Part shown: piece after piece, positions 22,401 to 34,900 of the stretch
Numbering within the stretch: the stretch's first letter is position 1
How the letters are laid out: every line of letters starts with the position of its first letter
Origin: Salminus brasiliensis
Lineage: Eukaryota > Chordata > Actinopteri > Characiformes > Bryconidae
DNA length: 64,000 bases
Assembly (NCBI RefSeq): GCF_030463535.1
Contig: NC_132892.1
Coordinates: 28,050,341-28,114,340 of the forward strand
Direction of reading: 5' to 3'
Program-made: the position numbers and the translations under genes
The notes under the pieces: generated by a model
Told to the model about the DNA's origin: nothing
The model's input: only the letters and a program-made list of their open reading frames with translations
Database searches by the model: none

Positions 22401-24730
22401 GGACTCTTTCAAATGTGGAGGACCAGACTTAGCCCAGTCTTTATGCGGTCTATTTGAAAGGAAGCTACAAAACAAGCCCTGGATCAGGGTAGGAAGGTCA
22501 TTTCTGGAGGTGAAAACCTCTGAACTCACAACCACTTGATTGCAATCGTGCACAAAATCAGTCAATGCGCCATGGAACGATTTGAATGAGTGAATGAGAG
22601 AGATCACTGAGAGCACTGACCAATGAGTAGATGATCACTGACCTTAACTCTTTTCATCATCCAATTACTGACAGTCCATTACTCTGTGAAATGCAGCCTA
22701 ACTGTCAACCCATACACACAGAGAGACATATAATGTATAATTATTATAATAATTCTATTTATATAATATAAAAAATGTATGTATACATAAACACACATAC
22801 ACACACCGTAACACACTTCAGTCTTCCCTTTGTGGTTGATTTTGCGGTGCCTGAAGTTTGGCTCTTTAATAGAGCACAAAGCTAAGCTAGCTAGTGATGG
22901 AAACATTCACCAGTTAGGACTGTACACACACAGATCTCTTGGCAGTCCTCACTGTGTGTATGACCTGACATGGTTGTTCCAGTCTTTTGTCCCTTAGAGG
23001 TGTATACCAAATTCAAGCCGCCTGTTTCAATACTGTCTTTAAAAAGCCTTTGAAAACGGTGCCTCGCCAACTCCCCTCGGGGGATCCCCGTTGCCATCTA
23101 ACGGGCTGCTCCATTACTTTATTAGCTGAAGTGAAGTTCATTAGATGAGCCCTTGGAGGGGAGAGAGATCAACTGAGCTGAGGTGTTAATTTCAAATGAA
23201 CTAAAGACAGTGATGGACTGGAAACCTGTGTGCACCAGTTAGCATGATCGAGCATGAACTTTATGTATCATTGCTGGGACAACCACGGGGTGCTCTGCTG
23301 GGGGGAAAAGAAAAACGCCTTTGTCAGCTCAAGCATAACTGTTGATCAGCACACTGTATGTTTTCGTTTAAGTTTGATGGTTTGTATACAAGCATGATCA
23401 TGCTGACCAAGCTAGACAACCAGTAAGATCAATCTTGACGATCAAGCATGACTTGCGTCACCCAGCTTGTCGACAAGCATGACCAAGCTGGGCACTAGAC
23501 CATTACATCTAGGCAGTCGGTTTTCTGCCATAAATGACAAAATTCAATGAGGAAAGGTCCCACCTGTATAATATTGCTTATTTCTGCAAGACCACCCCTG
23601 AAAAAGATGGTCTCGAGCTGGATGTTTCTGCAGAACAGACTAAGATCAAATGTCTGCCCTGGACAAAAGTAAGAGCCTACGTCCCACAGAAGACCTACGC
23701 TGAGACCAAGACCAATACCCTGAATTCTTAGTTGCTCCCTTTTGGCCTTTAGCCGGATTTTCCATGATTTGCCAACGCAGTTCTGTCCTTCTTGTTCTCC
23801 CAGACACCCACACCCGTAGCAGCCCACCGGGAATTAACCTAGTAAGAGAAAAGATATGAAGACTGGTAGAAGAACCGCTGAACCCAAAGTTAAACAGGTA
23901 GTGTTAGCAGTTTACTCCCAAATGTCACTTTTCCTTTGGAAAAGCCATTCCCCTTTGGTGCTGCAATGTAAAAATAAAAGCTGACCCACTTACACAAGTG
24001 TATTTTTACACTCTACTACTAGTAATCAAAAATCTCACTTCGTAAACAAGCTGATTTGTGTTTTTCCAAATGATCCCTTTTCTATAAAATAAGCATGTTT
24101 TTGTGTTAGCTCAATTAACCCTTATAAAGGGAAACACTAATGAGGGAGGAAGCGGAGTTCTTACTGAGTGCACTAGACCCTTTAAATAGCTGGCCTGGTA
24201 GAATTTGCCTCAAAGTGCTTCTTTTGTAAATGTTCAGAGCAAACTTCACAGGAAAAAAATAAAAAAAAATAAAAAATAAAAAAAAAATAATAATCACACA
24301 CAACGCAGACCTCTGCTGGACAGAGCTGGTAAAACCTCTGACCACTCAAACTGCCCTCAAAAGAGGGACGAGCCTGGAGAAAGGTCATCAAAAATAACAG
24401 AACAATTCTCTCATTCCTCTTGTGGCAGTTGTGGAGGGGTCACATTGCATCCAGAATTAGTAAAATATATAAATTAGAAGCAATACTTTTTTTTGGTTAT
24501 TCAAGACCAGTCTTGAGAACGCTGTAAAACCTAATAGCCTCTATTATGTGCATATGTCAACTTATGGGACAACGGGGACAAATGTAGAGACAAATGGTGG
24601 CAAGTCTGGGACAAAAGCTCTAATCGCAAATTACTTTGAGAGATTACAGACACACCAACAATCAAATTTCATACCACTGGAGAATATGGTTCCAGAAGCC
24701 TCTGTGCTTGGACCCCTAATAATTGCCACT
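22401..24730. other. No gene seen
   Basis: Intergenic DNA with short open frames only. 23,380-23,500 has a loose repeat of AAGCATGACCAAGCTGG-like words; 24,250-24,295 is A-rich. Confidence 0.5.
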
Positions 24731-24733
24731 ACA

Positions 24734-24869
24734 GCAGTGGTTCTCAGTTCTGGTCCTAGACTACCACCATTTTCACCCTCCTCCTGTTTCCATATGTTAA
24801 TTAGCTTATAGCTGTATGTAGTGTGGTGGAACTGAGAGAAAATCTAGGACCTGGGTCGAGAACCATTGC
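24734..24869. mobile_element. Short foldback MITE
   Basis: Ends CAGTGGTTCTCAGTTCTGG and TGGGTCGAGAACCATTG are inverted complements. This is a common fish foldback pattern. It lies just past the inferred end of mzt1. Confidence 0.6.
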
Positions 24870-24995
24870 ACAATCCCATGTTGCACTTTGTCTCCCCCTA
24901 GTGGACACTTGATGCCAGGACAAATACTTGCCATTTACTACATCTCATCAAAAGATAAGAGGCAGACAAATGAGAAGTACAATAACTTATACCTT

Positions 24996-25001
24996 TTTAT
25001 T
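24996..25001 (-). terminator. mzt1: Probable mzt1 poly(A) signal
   Basis: AATAAA on the minus strand, about 380 bases downstream of the mzt1 stop codon at 25379. This puts the transcript end near 24,975. The open frames seen at 24928-25113 are then 3' UTR. The signal is seen; its use is inferred. Confidence 0.6.
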
Positions 25002-25378
25002 TTTAGGAAAAACAATTATATTTATGACAAGGGTCTTACTAAAAACTGATGCAAACAAAATACTGGATGTACACACAAATGGACCACAGACATTCCTCAC
25101 GAAGCATCCTTAAGTGCACATGGGGAAAGCAATCACACTGCACTTTACAGTGAGGATGGTTGTCTAGATCGATGTGGAAAAAGCAAAATCCAAGGAAAGT
25201 CATCTTCTGCTCAACAGCACTCCATGTAGACGTCGAGGTGTGTGTAAAACAAGTAAAATACCTTCACTGGAGTTCATCATTTAAAATACACCAGTCTCTG
25301 GAAGACGTTCATCCCAAATAATCTTTCATTAGAAGAGGTTAGAAGTGGTGATAATACAGATCCAGAGGAAAAGACTGG

Positions 25379-28211
25379 TTATCCTTGACTTGTACTGTTT
25401 TCAGAAGCCTGGAACAGAAATCAAGACAGATAATAGGAAATGTTAGATCATTAATAAATTAGCATGTGCACTTACTTTTTTTTTTACAAAACTTAACATC
25501 ACATATTTATTAAGCCACTATCTGTAACAGTACTAACAGTAGCATTAGGAACATACTGAATGTATACAATGAATAAGTTATTCTGCTGCACATTCAACTT
25601 GTATAATCTGTTAATAGAATGGGAAGCTTGGGAGCAGCTGTACATGAGCCTGTTGATGCTGAAGGTACCCTGACTGTATTATGGGACGTGGCATCTCGGT
25701 CACTGCTACTCCAGACTGGAACACTAGCCCTTCTTTAGTTGAGCTGCACGAGAGAGACAGCTCTCGCCAGAACTGTGTAATCTGAGTCATTGTTGTAAAA
25801 GTCCGTAATATTACTCTACCGCCTCAGCCCACATGCTTCTTTCAGTTTCAGTGACTGTTCCGTATCTCACAGCATGCCCTGATATACGTGGGTACAGTGT
25901 CTCCATAAGGAGAGATTTACAGCAGTATATTAGTTTATTAACCTCCACCAATGAGCAAAAAGAAAATAGCATAATGCAGTTTTAAAGTGAAGCTCTCACA
26001 GCAGTAGAGGCTGTTACTACAGCAGAGGGGAAAACTCACTGTTAATACTCTCGATTAACAAAGAAATGCTGAATAAGCAAGTGTCTACAAACTTTTGGAC
26101 GCATAACACAAACACAAGACAACTAAGCCTATATATTCTTTCTGGAATTGATCAATTATAGAGAGAAAATGTCAGGTTACCTTAAGTGTGTCTGAGGCTC
26201 TGCGTAACTCCTTTATGACTGAGGAGAGGGCTTCTGGGTTGATGCCCTGTTCACACAGACGGACACATATGGACAATGACTCCATATCCAGTCCAGTGTT
26301 CAGCAGCCTTGAAATCTCCAGCAGAACTGAAAAACCGACAAAGGAAATCTTATTTTGAAAATCATTCTGAACAGTCAATCGGTCTTCTTAGATTTAACGT
26401 TCTAGCCATACTGAGGATTTCTGCAGTGAACTATGAGTTATGTGATTTAATGCGTTTATTTGATCAGTTTTTATAGAATTAGAAAGCTCTCGATCCCTTT
26501 TCTAACCCAAGCGGAGCAGTGTGGCTGATTTTGCTATGGTTAATGACATCACACATATACTATATTATATAATAGAAAATAGATGCAGTATTATTGACTG
26601 AAAAAGTGACTTGATAAACCATGCTGGGCAAAAACATTAGATAAAGGTCTTGAACAGTAATGAAAATTGTCTGTCGTCGGTATGTTTGTTTTTGCCAGTA
26701 AAATTACACAACATTAAAATAACAGATCTAAAAACTTAGAATGTGTTCAGTAACGTTAATAATATGTTGGTTTTAGGAACACAGAAGAATCAGTAATAAT
26801 TATTGATAAGTAGGTCAGAATAACAAAGTTTGGGTGCTGATCTTCTCTGTCTGTGAACTCCAGACACTATGGGTTCATTCAGTTCTACCAGCAGCTCGCC
26901 AGATCTGGGGTGCTGGATAGTAACTAGAACTCCTTGAGGAAAGTTTTTGAAACTCTTATATAAGTATAATGTACCTATAATGTAATGTATCTAAGTATAA
27001 TGTATTGATTACTTATCCTAATGTTAATGGTTTGTTGCCCAATGTCTATTTAGTGTGTATTTTAGTGTGAAGAAGGTGTTCAGAATATGGCAGAGCAAAA
27101 TATCCATCCAGTAGAGCTGGGCAATATGATGATACTTTATCGTACCGTAATACATTTTGTCATCATGGTACACAATATGTTTTTCTAAGCATATGGAGGA
27201 TATTGTTAGATCTTAAAGAACACTAATCAACTGTCAAGTCATCAAGTCATCACCAACAGTGTAATTAGACTGATTTAATTAGATGAAGAGCAGCAGACGT
27301 TGAATAATCACTGTACTCAGTCTGGTAGAGCATCTGAATAGTAGTTTTTAAGAGTCTGTCGCCACTGATGTATTGAGTCTGTGATTACATGTATCATGAA
27401 AATGTCTTTTAATAACGTGATATAGTATTTTTCTTTACCATAATGCCTAGCCCTACTTTTCAGCATCACAATGTGTGTAATATGCAATATTCACATTGCA
27501 GAAAGTGCAATGTCAAAGTAGATCAAGCTCTTCAATCTTTTTTTTAGCTGCTTGCTTAATAGAAAATGAAAATCTATTGCTATAAATCATTTCAATCAAT
27601 CAATCACTTATTGATTTATTTATTGCCACAAATCATTTAGATCAATCTTAGATACACAGAGCTCACCCCCCACCCCTAATACCATGCCATGATGCTTAAG
27701 GAAAACCCAGCACACATAGCAAGCAAGCCCCCCCAGAGATGTCTGAAGACTTTTGGACAGTCCTGTAACTAGCTAACTAGCTCCATTTCTAATAGCACTT
27801 AGCCAGCTAGCTAATACAGCTAGATAGCTAACGCAAGCTGCGGATTTCAGACTTAGCCAACACCAGGCATCGTGTCTGGGAAGAGGCAAAGCACAATTTC
27901 TCAGCAGCTGAATAAAAACAATAGCAATGAAACTCCACATTCAATTCCACTACAGTTAGCTAGTTAGCTAGCAAGCTAGCGGCTAACGTTAGCATTAGCG
28001 CCATAGATCTGCCCTTACCGCAGCCCTGGTAGGCAGGTAGCTGGTGCTAGCTCGCTAACTAGCTAGCTAGCCGCTATTCTTCTACAGAGTGCAAATCTTT
28101 ACACTTATACACATCTAATAACACCAGCTCGAATCAAAAGAGCAGCTCGGTTTCCTCACCATCCATCGTTTCCCGCACGGCGTTCATGTTCGTACTCGCA
28201 GCGCTGGCCAT
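25379..28211 (-). CDS. mzt1: Mitotic-spindle organizing protein 1 (MZT1/MOZART1), 3 exons
   Basis: The product is a very small subunit of the gamma-tubulin complex; the family binds the N-termini of GCP proteins and helps place gamma-tubulin ring complexes at centrosomes and spindle poles. Coding exons on the minus strand are 28211-28160, 26326-26181 and 25408-25379. Joined, they give 75 aa with no stop; introns are GT/AG and the phases fit (exon 1 ends G, exon 2 starts TT, giving Val18). The core is nearly identical to human: [20 protein letters not shown], then [20 protein letters not shown]. The N-terminus ([17 protein letters not shown]) is shorter than the Ala-rich human one, and the C-terminus reads ASENSTSQG. 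The start has A at -3. The upstream flank is a (GCTA)n tract. It diverges from bora, with start codons 700 bp apart. Intron 1 carries a foldback element and intron 2 carries repeat fragments. Identification is secure. Confidence 0.97.
25798..25925 (-). repeat. Family X fragment in mzt1 intron 2
   Basis: The reverse complement contains GAAAGAAGCATGTGGGCTGA and GCGGTAGAGTAATATTAC, matching the copies at 8.2 and 57.2-57.9 kb. Confidence 0.65.
27112..27456. mobile_element. hAT-like foldback MITE, copy 2 (mzt1 intron 1)
   Basis: Ends AGAGCTGGGCAATATGATG and ATAATGCCTAGCCCTA are inverted. The interior (CCAACAGTGTAATTAGACTG, GAGCAGCAGACGTTGAATA) matches copy 1 in reverse orientation. Confidence 0.6.
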
Positions 28212-28270
28212 GATGAGCTAGCTAGTGCTTGCTAACTAGCTAGCTAGCTAATTAGCTAACTAGCTAACAA
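27760..28270. repeat. TAGC/GCTA-rich repeat around mzt1 exon 1
   Basis: Repeated CTAGCTAG, TTAGCTAGC and GCTAACTAGC words in intron 1, and a near-pure (GCTA)n at 28,216-28,268 directly upstream of the mzt1 start codon, so probably in its 5' UTR or core promoter. Exon 1 itself is free of it. Confidence 0.7.
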
Positions 28271-28910
28271 CCCAACGGCAACAACAGACACTGTATTTAT
28301 TCGCTGTTTCTCGTTATATTCGGGCTTTCGCTCACCCGTGCTACTCAGTAGTCTTTTAAATATATCTGTATGATACTAATTCGCCCAAATGGAGAACTTT
28401 AAAGAGGCTTTACACGGCAAAATCAGCCTTGTTGTGGTCTTTCACTGTAGCCGTAGCGACCCCGTTTGGGCACAGTTGAGCAAGAGGACGCGACGTCACA
28501 CACCGGGCGTGCATCTGATTGGTCGAGTGGCGAATCTCTCGCTTATGATTGGCTAACGCCGGTCGAGCGAAAATTAAATCAAGCGTTTGAACCACATCGG
28601 AGCCACAAGCGAGGTCGCTGGGGTATGTGTGTGAGTATCGAGCCAGTTTCTTACCAATACGCCTTAAACCCGTTCGTTAATGCAGCATTTTACACCTCGG
28701 GTGTGTTATCCGTAGCTGGAGAGTGAGTGTGAGTAGCCTGCTCATCATCGCGGATGAATGGTGCTTAGGTTGTAAAGCCTTGGCAGGAACCTTAGTGTAT
28801 CCAGTCCCTCACTGGCTTGTTTGGTTCTCCTTGCTCTTCCTGCCCTGCCTTGTTTAGGCCTGAGGAGTCCCTCTGCAGCCTGTTAGGTGGAGAACATTCA
28901 ACCACAGAGG
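28212..28910. promoter_or_regulatory. Divergent mzt1/bora promoter with two CCAAT boxes and a CHR
   Basis: This interval separates the two start codons. On the plus strand there are two inverted CCAAT boxes (ATTGG at 28518-28522 and 28548-28552, 30 bp apart) and a CHR-type TTTGAA at 28586-28591, 38 bp after the second box. A CRE-like GACGTCAC lies at 28492-28499. Phased NF-Y sites followed by a CHR is the known layout of G2/M promoters controlled by NF-Y and the DREAM/MuvB complex, and bora is a mitotic gene. The bora start of transcription is probably near 28,620. A possible 5' UTR intron could run from a GTGAGT-type donor near 28,721 to the AG at 28,876-28,877. The mzt1 side begins with a (GCTA)n tract at 28,216-28,268. 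Confidence 0.6.
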
Positions 28911-31900
28911 ATGGGAGATGTAGTTGAGCTTCAGATAACTCCTGAAACTCCAGGAAGGCCCTCCATCCGCAATCCATTCGAGAGTCCTACAGACTACCAC
29001 CATCTGCATGAACCTCTTGTCCCCAGCCCATCTGTGTTCAAGTGTGCCAAGGCCTCGTCAGCTGTGAGTAACGAGATTGCTTCCCTTCTGGGCCGTCGTT
29101 TCTGGTTGTGTGGTTCTGTAGATCCCATTGATCAAGTTTTAGAGCCTGGGGGGGTTTTTTCTGGTTGACCTGGTGACCTAGCAAAGGAATTTGTATTTCA
29201 GACACCAGCCAAGTTCAAATGGTCCATTGATGAACTGGCAAACCTTCTCCCAGTGCACATAGACCCAGAGGACATTCGCCGACAAGCATTATATCTAAGC
29301 CAGACCAGGTAAGACCTGCTGTGAGAAGATTACAGCTGGAGGATGTGTTTATGTGGTGCTCTGCACACTTTTTTTTTATTTATTTATTTATTTATTGGTA
29401 CTGACAAAGAATGGATGTGAATCTTTAGTGAAATTAATTTTCATTTAGACAGATCTGTAGATGCCTCATAGCTTTTTGATGTTCTTGAGTTGGTTTCATG
29501 TTTTTTAGCATCTAATTTTGCATTGAAGAGTCTAAAATGTTGCCTAATAAACAGCAAGCCTGTTTCAGTAGATACTTGGCTAATAGAAAGTACTTAAATG
29601 TGCTGATGTTTCATGTTTTCTTGTAGTCCTCTCAAGTTTGATCTAAAACCTAAATTAATGAAAATAATAATCAGGCCAAAGATCTGCCAATTTAAGAGTA
29701 AAAAAAGTGAATCTGTTTGTTTAAAAATCTGATTGGTGAATCGGATAATGAAGTGCGGTGTTACAAGGCTCAATACCAATCAGCACGGTGTCTGAACATT
29801 AAAAATGCTGATTGCCTGAACTTCATTGACCTTGATTGAGTCTAATCTTGGGTTGAATTGCAGTGTTGGTGGCAAGTCCCCATTAGACGTTGTTTATTTT
29901 TAGTTTTTCTTTTAGAATCAGATTTAATTTGGTGTTAATAATATTGATATTTATTGGAATTTAATTTTCTTTTTTATTCAGCAACTTTATTATTTTTTGC
30001 TTGTTTTTTTTTCATACTAAATCACCTTAACTTTTTTTTTTTTTTTTAAATATATATAATAACTTTTTTATTTTAATTTTTTAAATCAAGTAAAGTATTA
30101 AAAGTTAGTTTTTAATTGCTTGACTAATTGTAACACTGGGAAAAGTTCTGACCCTTACAACTCTGTGCAACTGTAGTTCTAAAAGTGTCTAATTTTTATT
30201 ATATTGTTTTCTTTCCTCAAGGACGGACACTGACATTGAGGAAAAGCGCCAAAATGCTATAGAACTGGTAAGATCTCCTTCTCTCTGATCTATTATATCT
30301 GTAAAACTTTCCCATGATTTCATGTGAAATGTGGCGTCTGATTAATTGTATTTTTTACCACAGTTTTTCACTAAAGGTGCTATAGTTCCTTCACCATGGG
30401 CGCCACCAGCAAGCAAACCATCCGTGCAGCCTCACTTAAGTAAGTCATGCTGCTGCAGTCGTTGGAATGTGTTACTACTTAAACTAATAAGTGAAATGAT
30501 CAGAAGGCATTTTTAAATGTATTGTATCCATATTATTTCAGGTTCTTTATCTCCAGTTATCATGGAGGAACCCCAATCAGCAAAGAAAATCAATGGTTTG
30601 TGTCACACATCTGTTCCATAGTGAATTAGTAGCTTGTTTTGCTATTGCCATATATTTCACACATCTGAATAATCCCTGTTTTTGCCTATTGTTTGGATTT
30701 CAGCAACTTGTCAGACAATCCTGTCTTTACCTGTGGACTTTGATCTTGAAAAAGTTTTAGGTAACTGGATTTGTCCTTATCCCCCCCCCCCCATTATGCA
30801 TTGTTGAAAATATATATAAGTATATTGACTTGTCTTTCAGTATCCCTGAAAAAATGTTTTTGAGTTTGAGCTTAAAAATTTTTTAATTTTATATTTTACC
30901 GAAGCCATTTATTTTAGCCTTTGGTGAAATTATTGTGAAATTACTTTTCATGCCTTTGCTGTAGTATTTTGTTTAGTTTTGTTTTTTTTATGTTAAAAAC
31001 AATTTTGCTTTTTGTGAATATTTATTAATAAATGGTCCAAAATTACTATATTTATTATTATTATTATTATTATTATTAAATAACAATAACAACAACAACA
31101 ACAATAATAATAATAATGTGTGTTAGCTTAGGGCAAACATTAACTTGTGGCTAGTGTGTTTAAGCGGGACACTATAAAATGCAGCTTTTGTCATTTCTAG
31201 TGTTTAAACTGAACTTAAACTACGCTTGGAGCTTTTATTTATTTGTACTATATCAAAAAATAAATATATTCCAATTCTGAGTTTTGTGAATTATTACCCC
31301 TTATAAGCTACCATTACAGAGATACTAAGTGATGCTGTGGCAGCACTGTCATGCTTATCTCATGGTCCATCTAGGTGATTACTACAAGACAGAGGAGATT
31401 TCGGAGCAGGTGCAGGAGAGCCTTAGTTCATCCTCTCTGAGGCGGAAGTTGTTTCTGGACGGCCACGGCAGCGGCTCTGAGTCATCCACACCCCCCAGCC
31501 CGGACAGAGAGGCCCACGATGGCGGCAGAGAGATGATGTCCTCAGTTATTGTCTCGCCCCCGAAGTGTGGAATCACAACCGCTACTCCTTCCTCTGTGAG
31601 TGCTGGAAATATTTACATTTTTCACTAATTTGGTCAGGAGCTACGCAGCGAATTGCAGTTGTCGGACAAAAAATACCTTGTATCTCCAATTTTACTAAAG
31701 GAGGGGAAAACCAGAGGTACGAGGTCTTTGCATGACAGTAATGATATATAGCCAACAAGCAGTAGAATATTAAACCCACCAATTAGGATCATTATGTATA
31801 AAAAGCTGCTTCAAAGGGTTCTATGAGTGAAGAACCACTTTCAGTTCCATGAAGAACCATGTTTGTGATGGAGACGTGTGACTTCACATGAAGAGAAAGT

Positions 31901-34900
31901 ACTTTAGACCTTTAAGAGGTTTTTACACCCACATCATCTCTATTACCAACATGTTTTTTTCATGGAACCCAAAGTGGTGGTTCTTTGGCAACATTCAAAG
32001 AACCCTTTGAAGTACCTTTTTATTTTAAAAGTATTTTCAAGATTTCCTAACAACTGCACTCTGACGGTAAAGTTTGAGGCAATTAAGTCAAAGTCAACTT
32101 TATTGTCAAAACGGCAGTATGTTCAGGACATACACAGGATTGAAATTGCGTTACTCTCAGACGCATGGTGCAAAAATAAACATCAACATTTTAAATAAAC
32201 ATGAAAACATGAAATAACACTAAGCATAAAAAAATGGTATGGTAATGGTAATTTGTGGGAATGTAAGAGCATAAAATGTTTGTACAAATAAATAGAGGTC
32301 CCTGACATTGACATCAGAAGTAAAGTGGCATATGTAGCACTGTACTTTATAACGTTTATATATAGATATACTTATATATAGTAAGTGATCTGCAGCAGAT
32401 AAACAATCTGGGTATGGTTTGTGCAAATATGAACAGTAGTGCAAATTGTAGCTTATAGACTTAAGGTGTCCAGTTTCTCAGTGATGATTGTTGGCCATCA
32501 GCTTTCTTTAATTGCTAGCTGCATTTAGGTCTAATATTAACATGAAAACTGAAAATAAATAAATTAATAAATATAAAAAACTTTATTGAATTGCTTGAGA
32601 TTTGGACATTAATTTATTATTGTAATATTAGTTGTATTGTATTTGAGTCTTATCTTTAAGGCTATGTCTCTTTGCAAGTAGGAACCTTCTCCTACATCTT
32701 TGGTTAGTGTATTGTTTACTTCTCTTTTTCACAGGGCCAGTTCTCATCCAGCCCTATCCAGGACCGGAATCGGGCATACAGTCTGGGCAGCATCGCAAGT
32801 CCTATGTTTCCAGAAAGGTCTTCTCCGGTGTTTCAGTCGCCTACTCTGTCCCCTATAACCCTTCCGCATTCCCTCACTCCTCTATCAGGTGAATATCCAG
32901 CTGTTGTCCTATGTTTGATTATTTTTATAATCACGGTGATCCCCAGTCCAGTCCTTTGGACACCCAGATTGTCCATATTTCATTCTGTCCTGGCTCCCAA
33001 CACAGCTGTAGCTAAGAATCTTGAAAATGAAAGTGGTCATTATATTAAAAAATTGAAGTAGGTATTATGCCTATTCATGGTGTCTGACATGTTCATAAGT
33101 TAATGTTATATCAGCATATGTTTTAATTTCAGACCTACTACAAACAATTGGCAAATTATTAATATTTTAAACAGAACTATAAAGATCCTAGGACAGAACC
33201 CTGGTGCACCCCAATAATTGTAGGTCTAGCGGTCTAGTGATATCGGTGCCCTTTCCTTCACTCTATCCTCATTGAAAGGATTTATTTAATCTAAAGACTG
33301 GGACTTTCTCTTTCTACCTCCCCCCAACCCCCCAAGGTGAGAGGAAACGGCTGTCCTTCCTGACCCCTGATGTTCTACCATCAGGTGGCCGAAGCATGGC
33401 TCTGAACCGCTGTGGTGAAAGCCCCTATGTGGAAGGCTGCTCTCCAATCCGAAGCTGCTCCCCTCTCCACCCCCGTTCTAGGAACAGGGGCTGTGCCTGG
33501 GGCTCACCTGCCCACATCTCCCCAATTCTCCCAGACCTCCAGGACAAGGAGAACATCCACCCAATTGAACCGTTACCCACCATGGACCTGGACGCTTGCT
33601 CCCCTGTGCCACAGCGTGAGGGCCTCCGGCCTAGTCCCAGCAATAGCCCAGCCTCCATGCCCGACTTGGAGCAGATGGAGCAAGAAGAGCCTGTGGAGAA
33701 CAATCTCAGTGGTGTACGGCTGAGGAAAGGACATGAGGAAGCTGAAGAGGAGGTCGAGGAAGCCTGTCGCTGGACTCCAGAGGGGGATACAGCATCACCA
33801 GTGCGGTTGACCAGCTCTCGGACGGGCAGCGTGTCCAATGTGGAAAGCACGCGGATGTTCGTCTCTCTGCTGGCCGAGGGGAGCATTACACCATACGACG
33901 TTAGCATGCAGGTTGGTATGCGTACGGTCAGATGACTTCGGTTGTTAAACGTGAATTCTCAGTTAGCACTTTTTCCCCCCACAGTTATCCAAGGAATGCT
34001 GAAATATACAGAGCTGCTTTCCTGGATATTAAGGAATAATGTGCTAAAACATTGAATAGCTAGCAAACAAACGGCCACCAGTTAGCATTATGCTAAAGAG
34101 GTCATGCCAGCTGAGGGTAGCTTACTTTCATGCATTAGCATGTTTTTACTCACGCTCTTCTATGCTAATGTATGGTGACTAGCTTTAATGCACTGTTAGC
34201 CACAATGCTGTCTGATGGCTGCTAGCTTAACTTCATTGTTAGCCACAGTTAGCATGGACTGACCAGTCAGTCTGGTATTTATGTATAACTTTATGGTTAA
34301 TATGATGCCTTCATGCACCTTTAGCCACAGTAGCATGTTAACTTGCTAGCTTGTGGCTAACTTTGCATGAATGCTATTAATCAAATTAGCATGTTTAGTC
34401 AGTTAGGTCTTTATGCTAGCTTATGGTTAATGGCTTTCATGCACTGTTGGCCACAGTACTATCTGATGGCTGCTAGCTAGCATCATCGTTATGTCCTCTT
34501 TTGTCACTTTCACTTGAAGGCCTGGTTTTATCGGGCTAATTGGGCTGTGGATGGCGGTCAATAAACCTAAGAAATTCTGACCTAGCATGCTAATGACCAA
34601 TGAGCTTGTTGGCAACAGTTAGCATACTGCTAATCAAGTAATTAAGGGTGATTCATGGTTTTCGTTCGTCATTAGGTACTATAGCTATTGGCTATAATTA
34701 GGAACTTTTGAATAATCTTTTAATTAATTAATTTATTTTTAAATGTGAGATTCTAACCGACTTCAGCTAATGTCTTCAGGCCGGTCAGGGTCTAGGCCTA
34801 TTGCGTATCTAGACCGGTTCACTGGCTTGCGTCTGATCCGTCCCTCGTGTTCTGTGTCCAGGTGGACAGCGGTTATAACACGTACTCTACGTGCACTACC

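Noticed and set aside
28887-28910. Upstream in-frame ATG as the bora start
   Set aside because: The family start MGDV lies at 28911 with a good context; the upstream 8 residues do not match the family.
33425-33907. 160-aa minus-strand open frame
   Set aside because: Antisense shadow of bora exon 9, which is a long, low-complexity exon.
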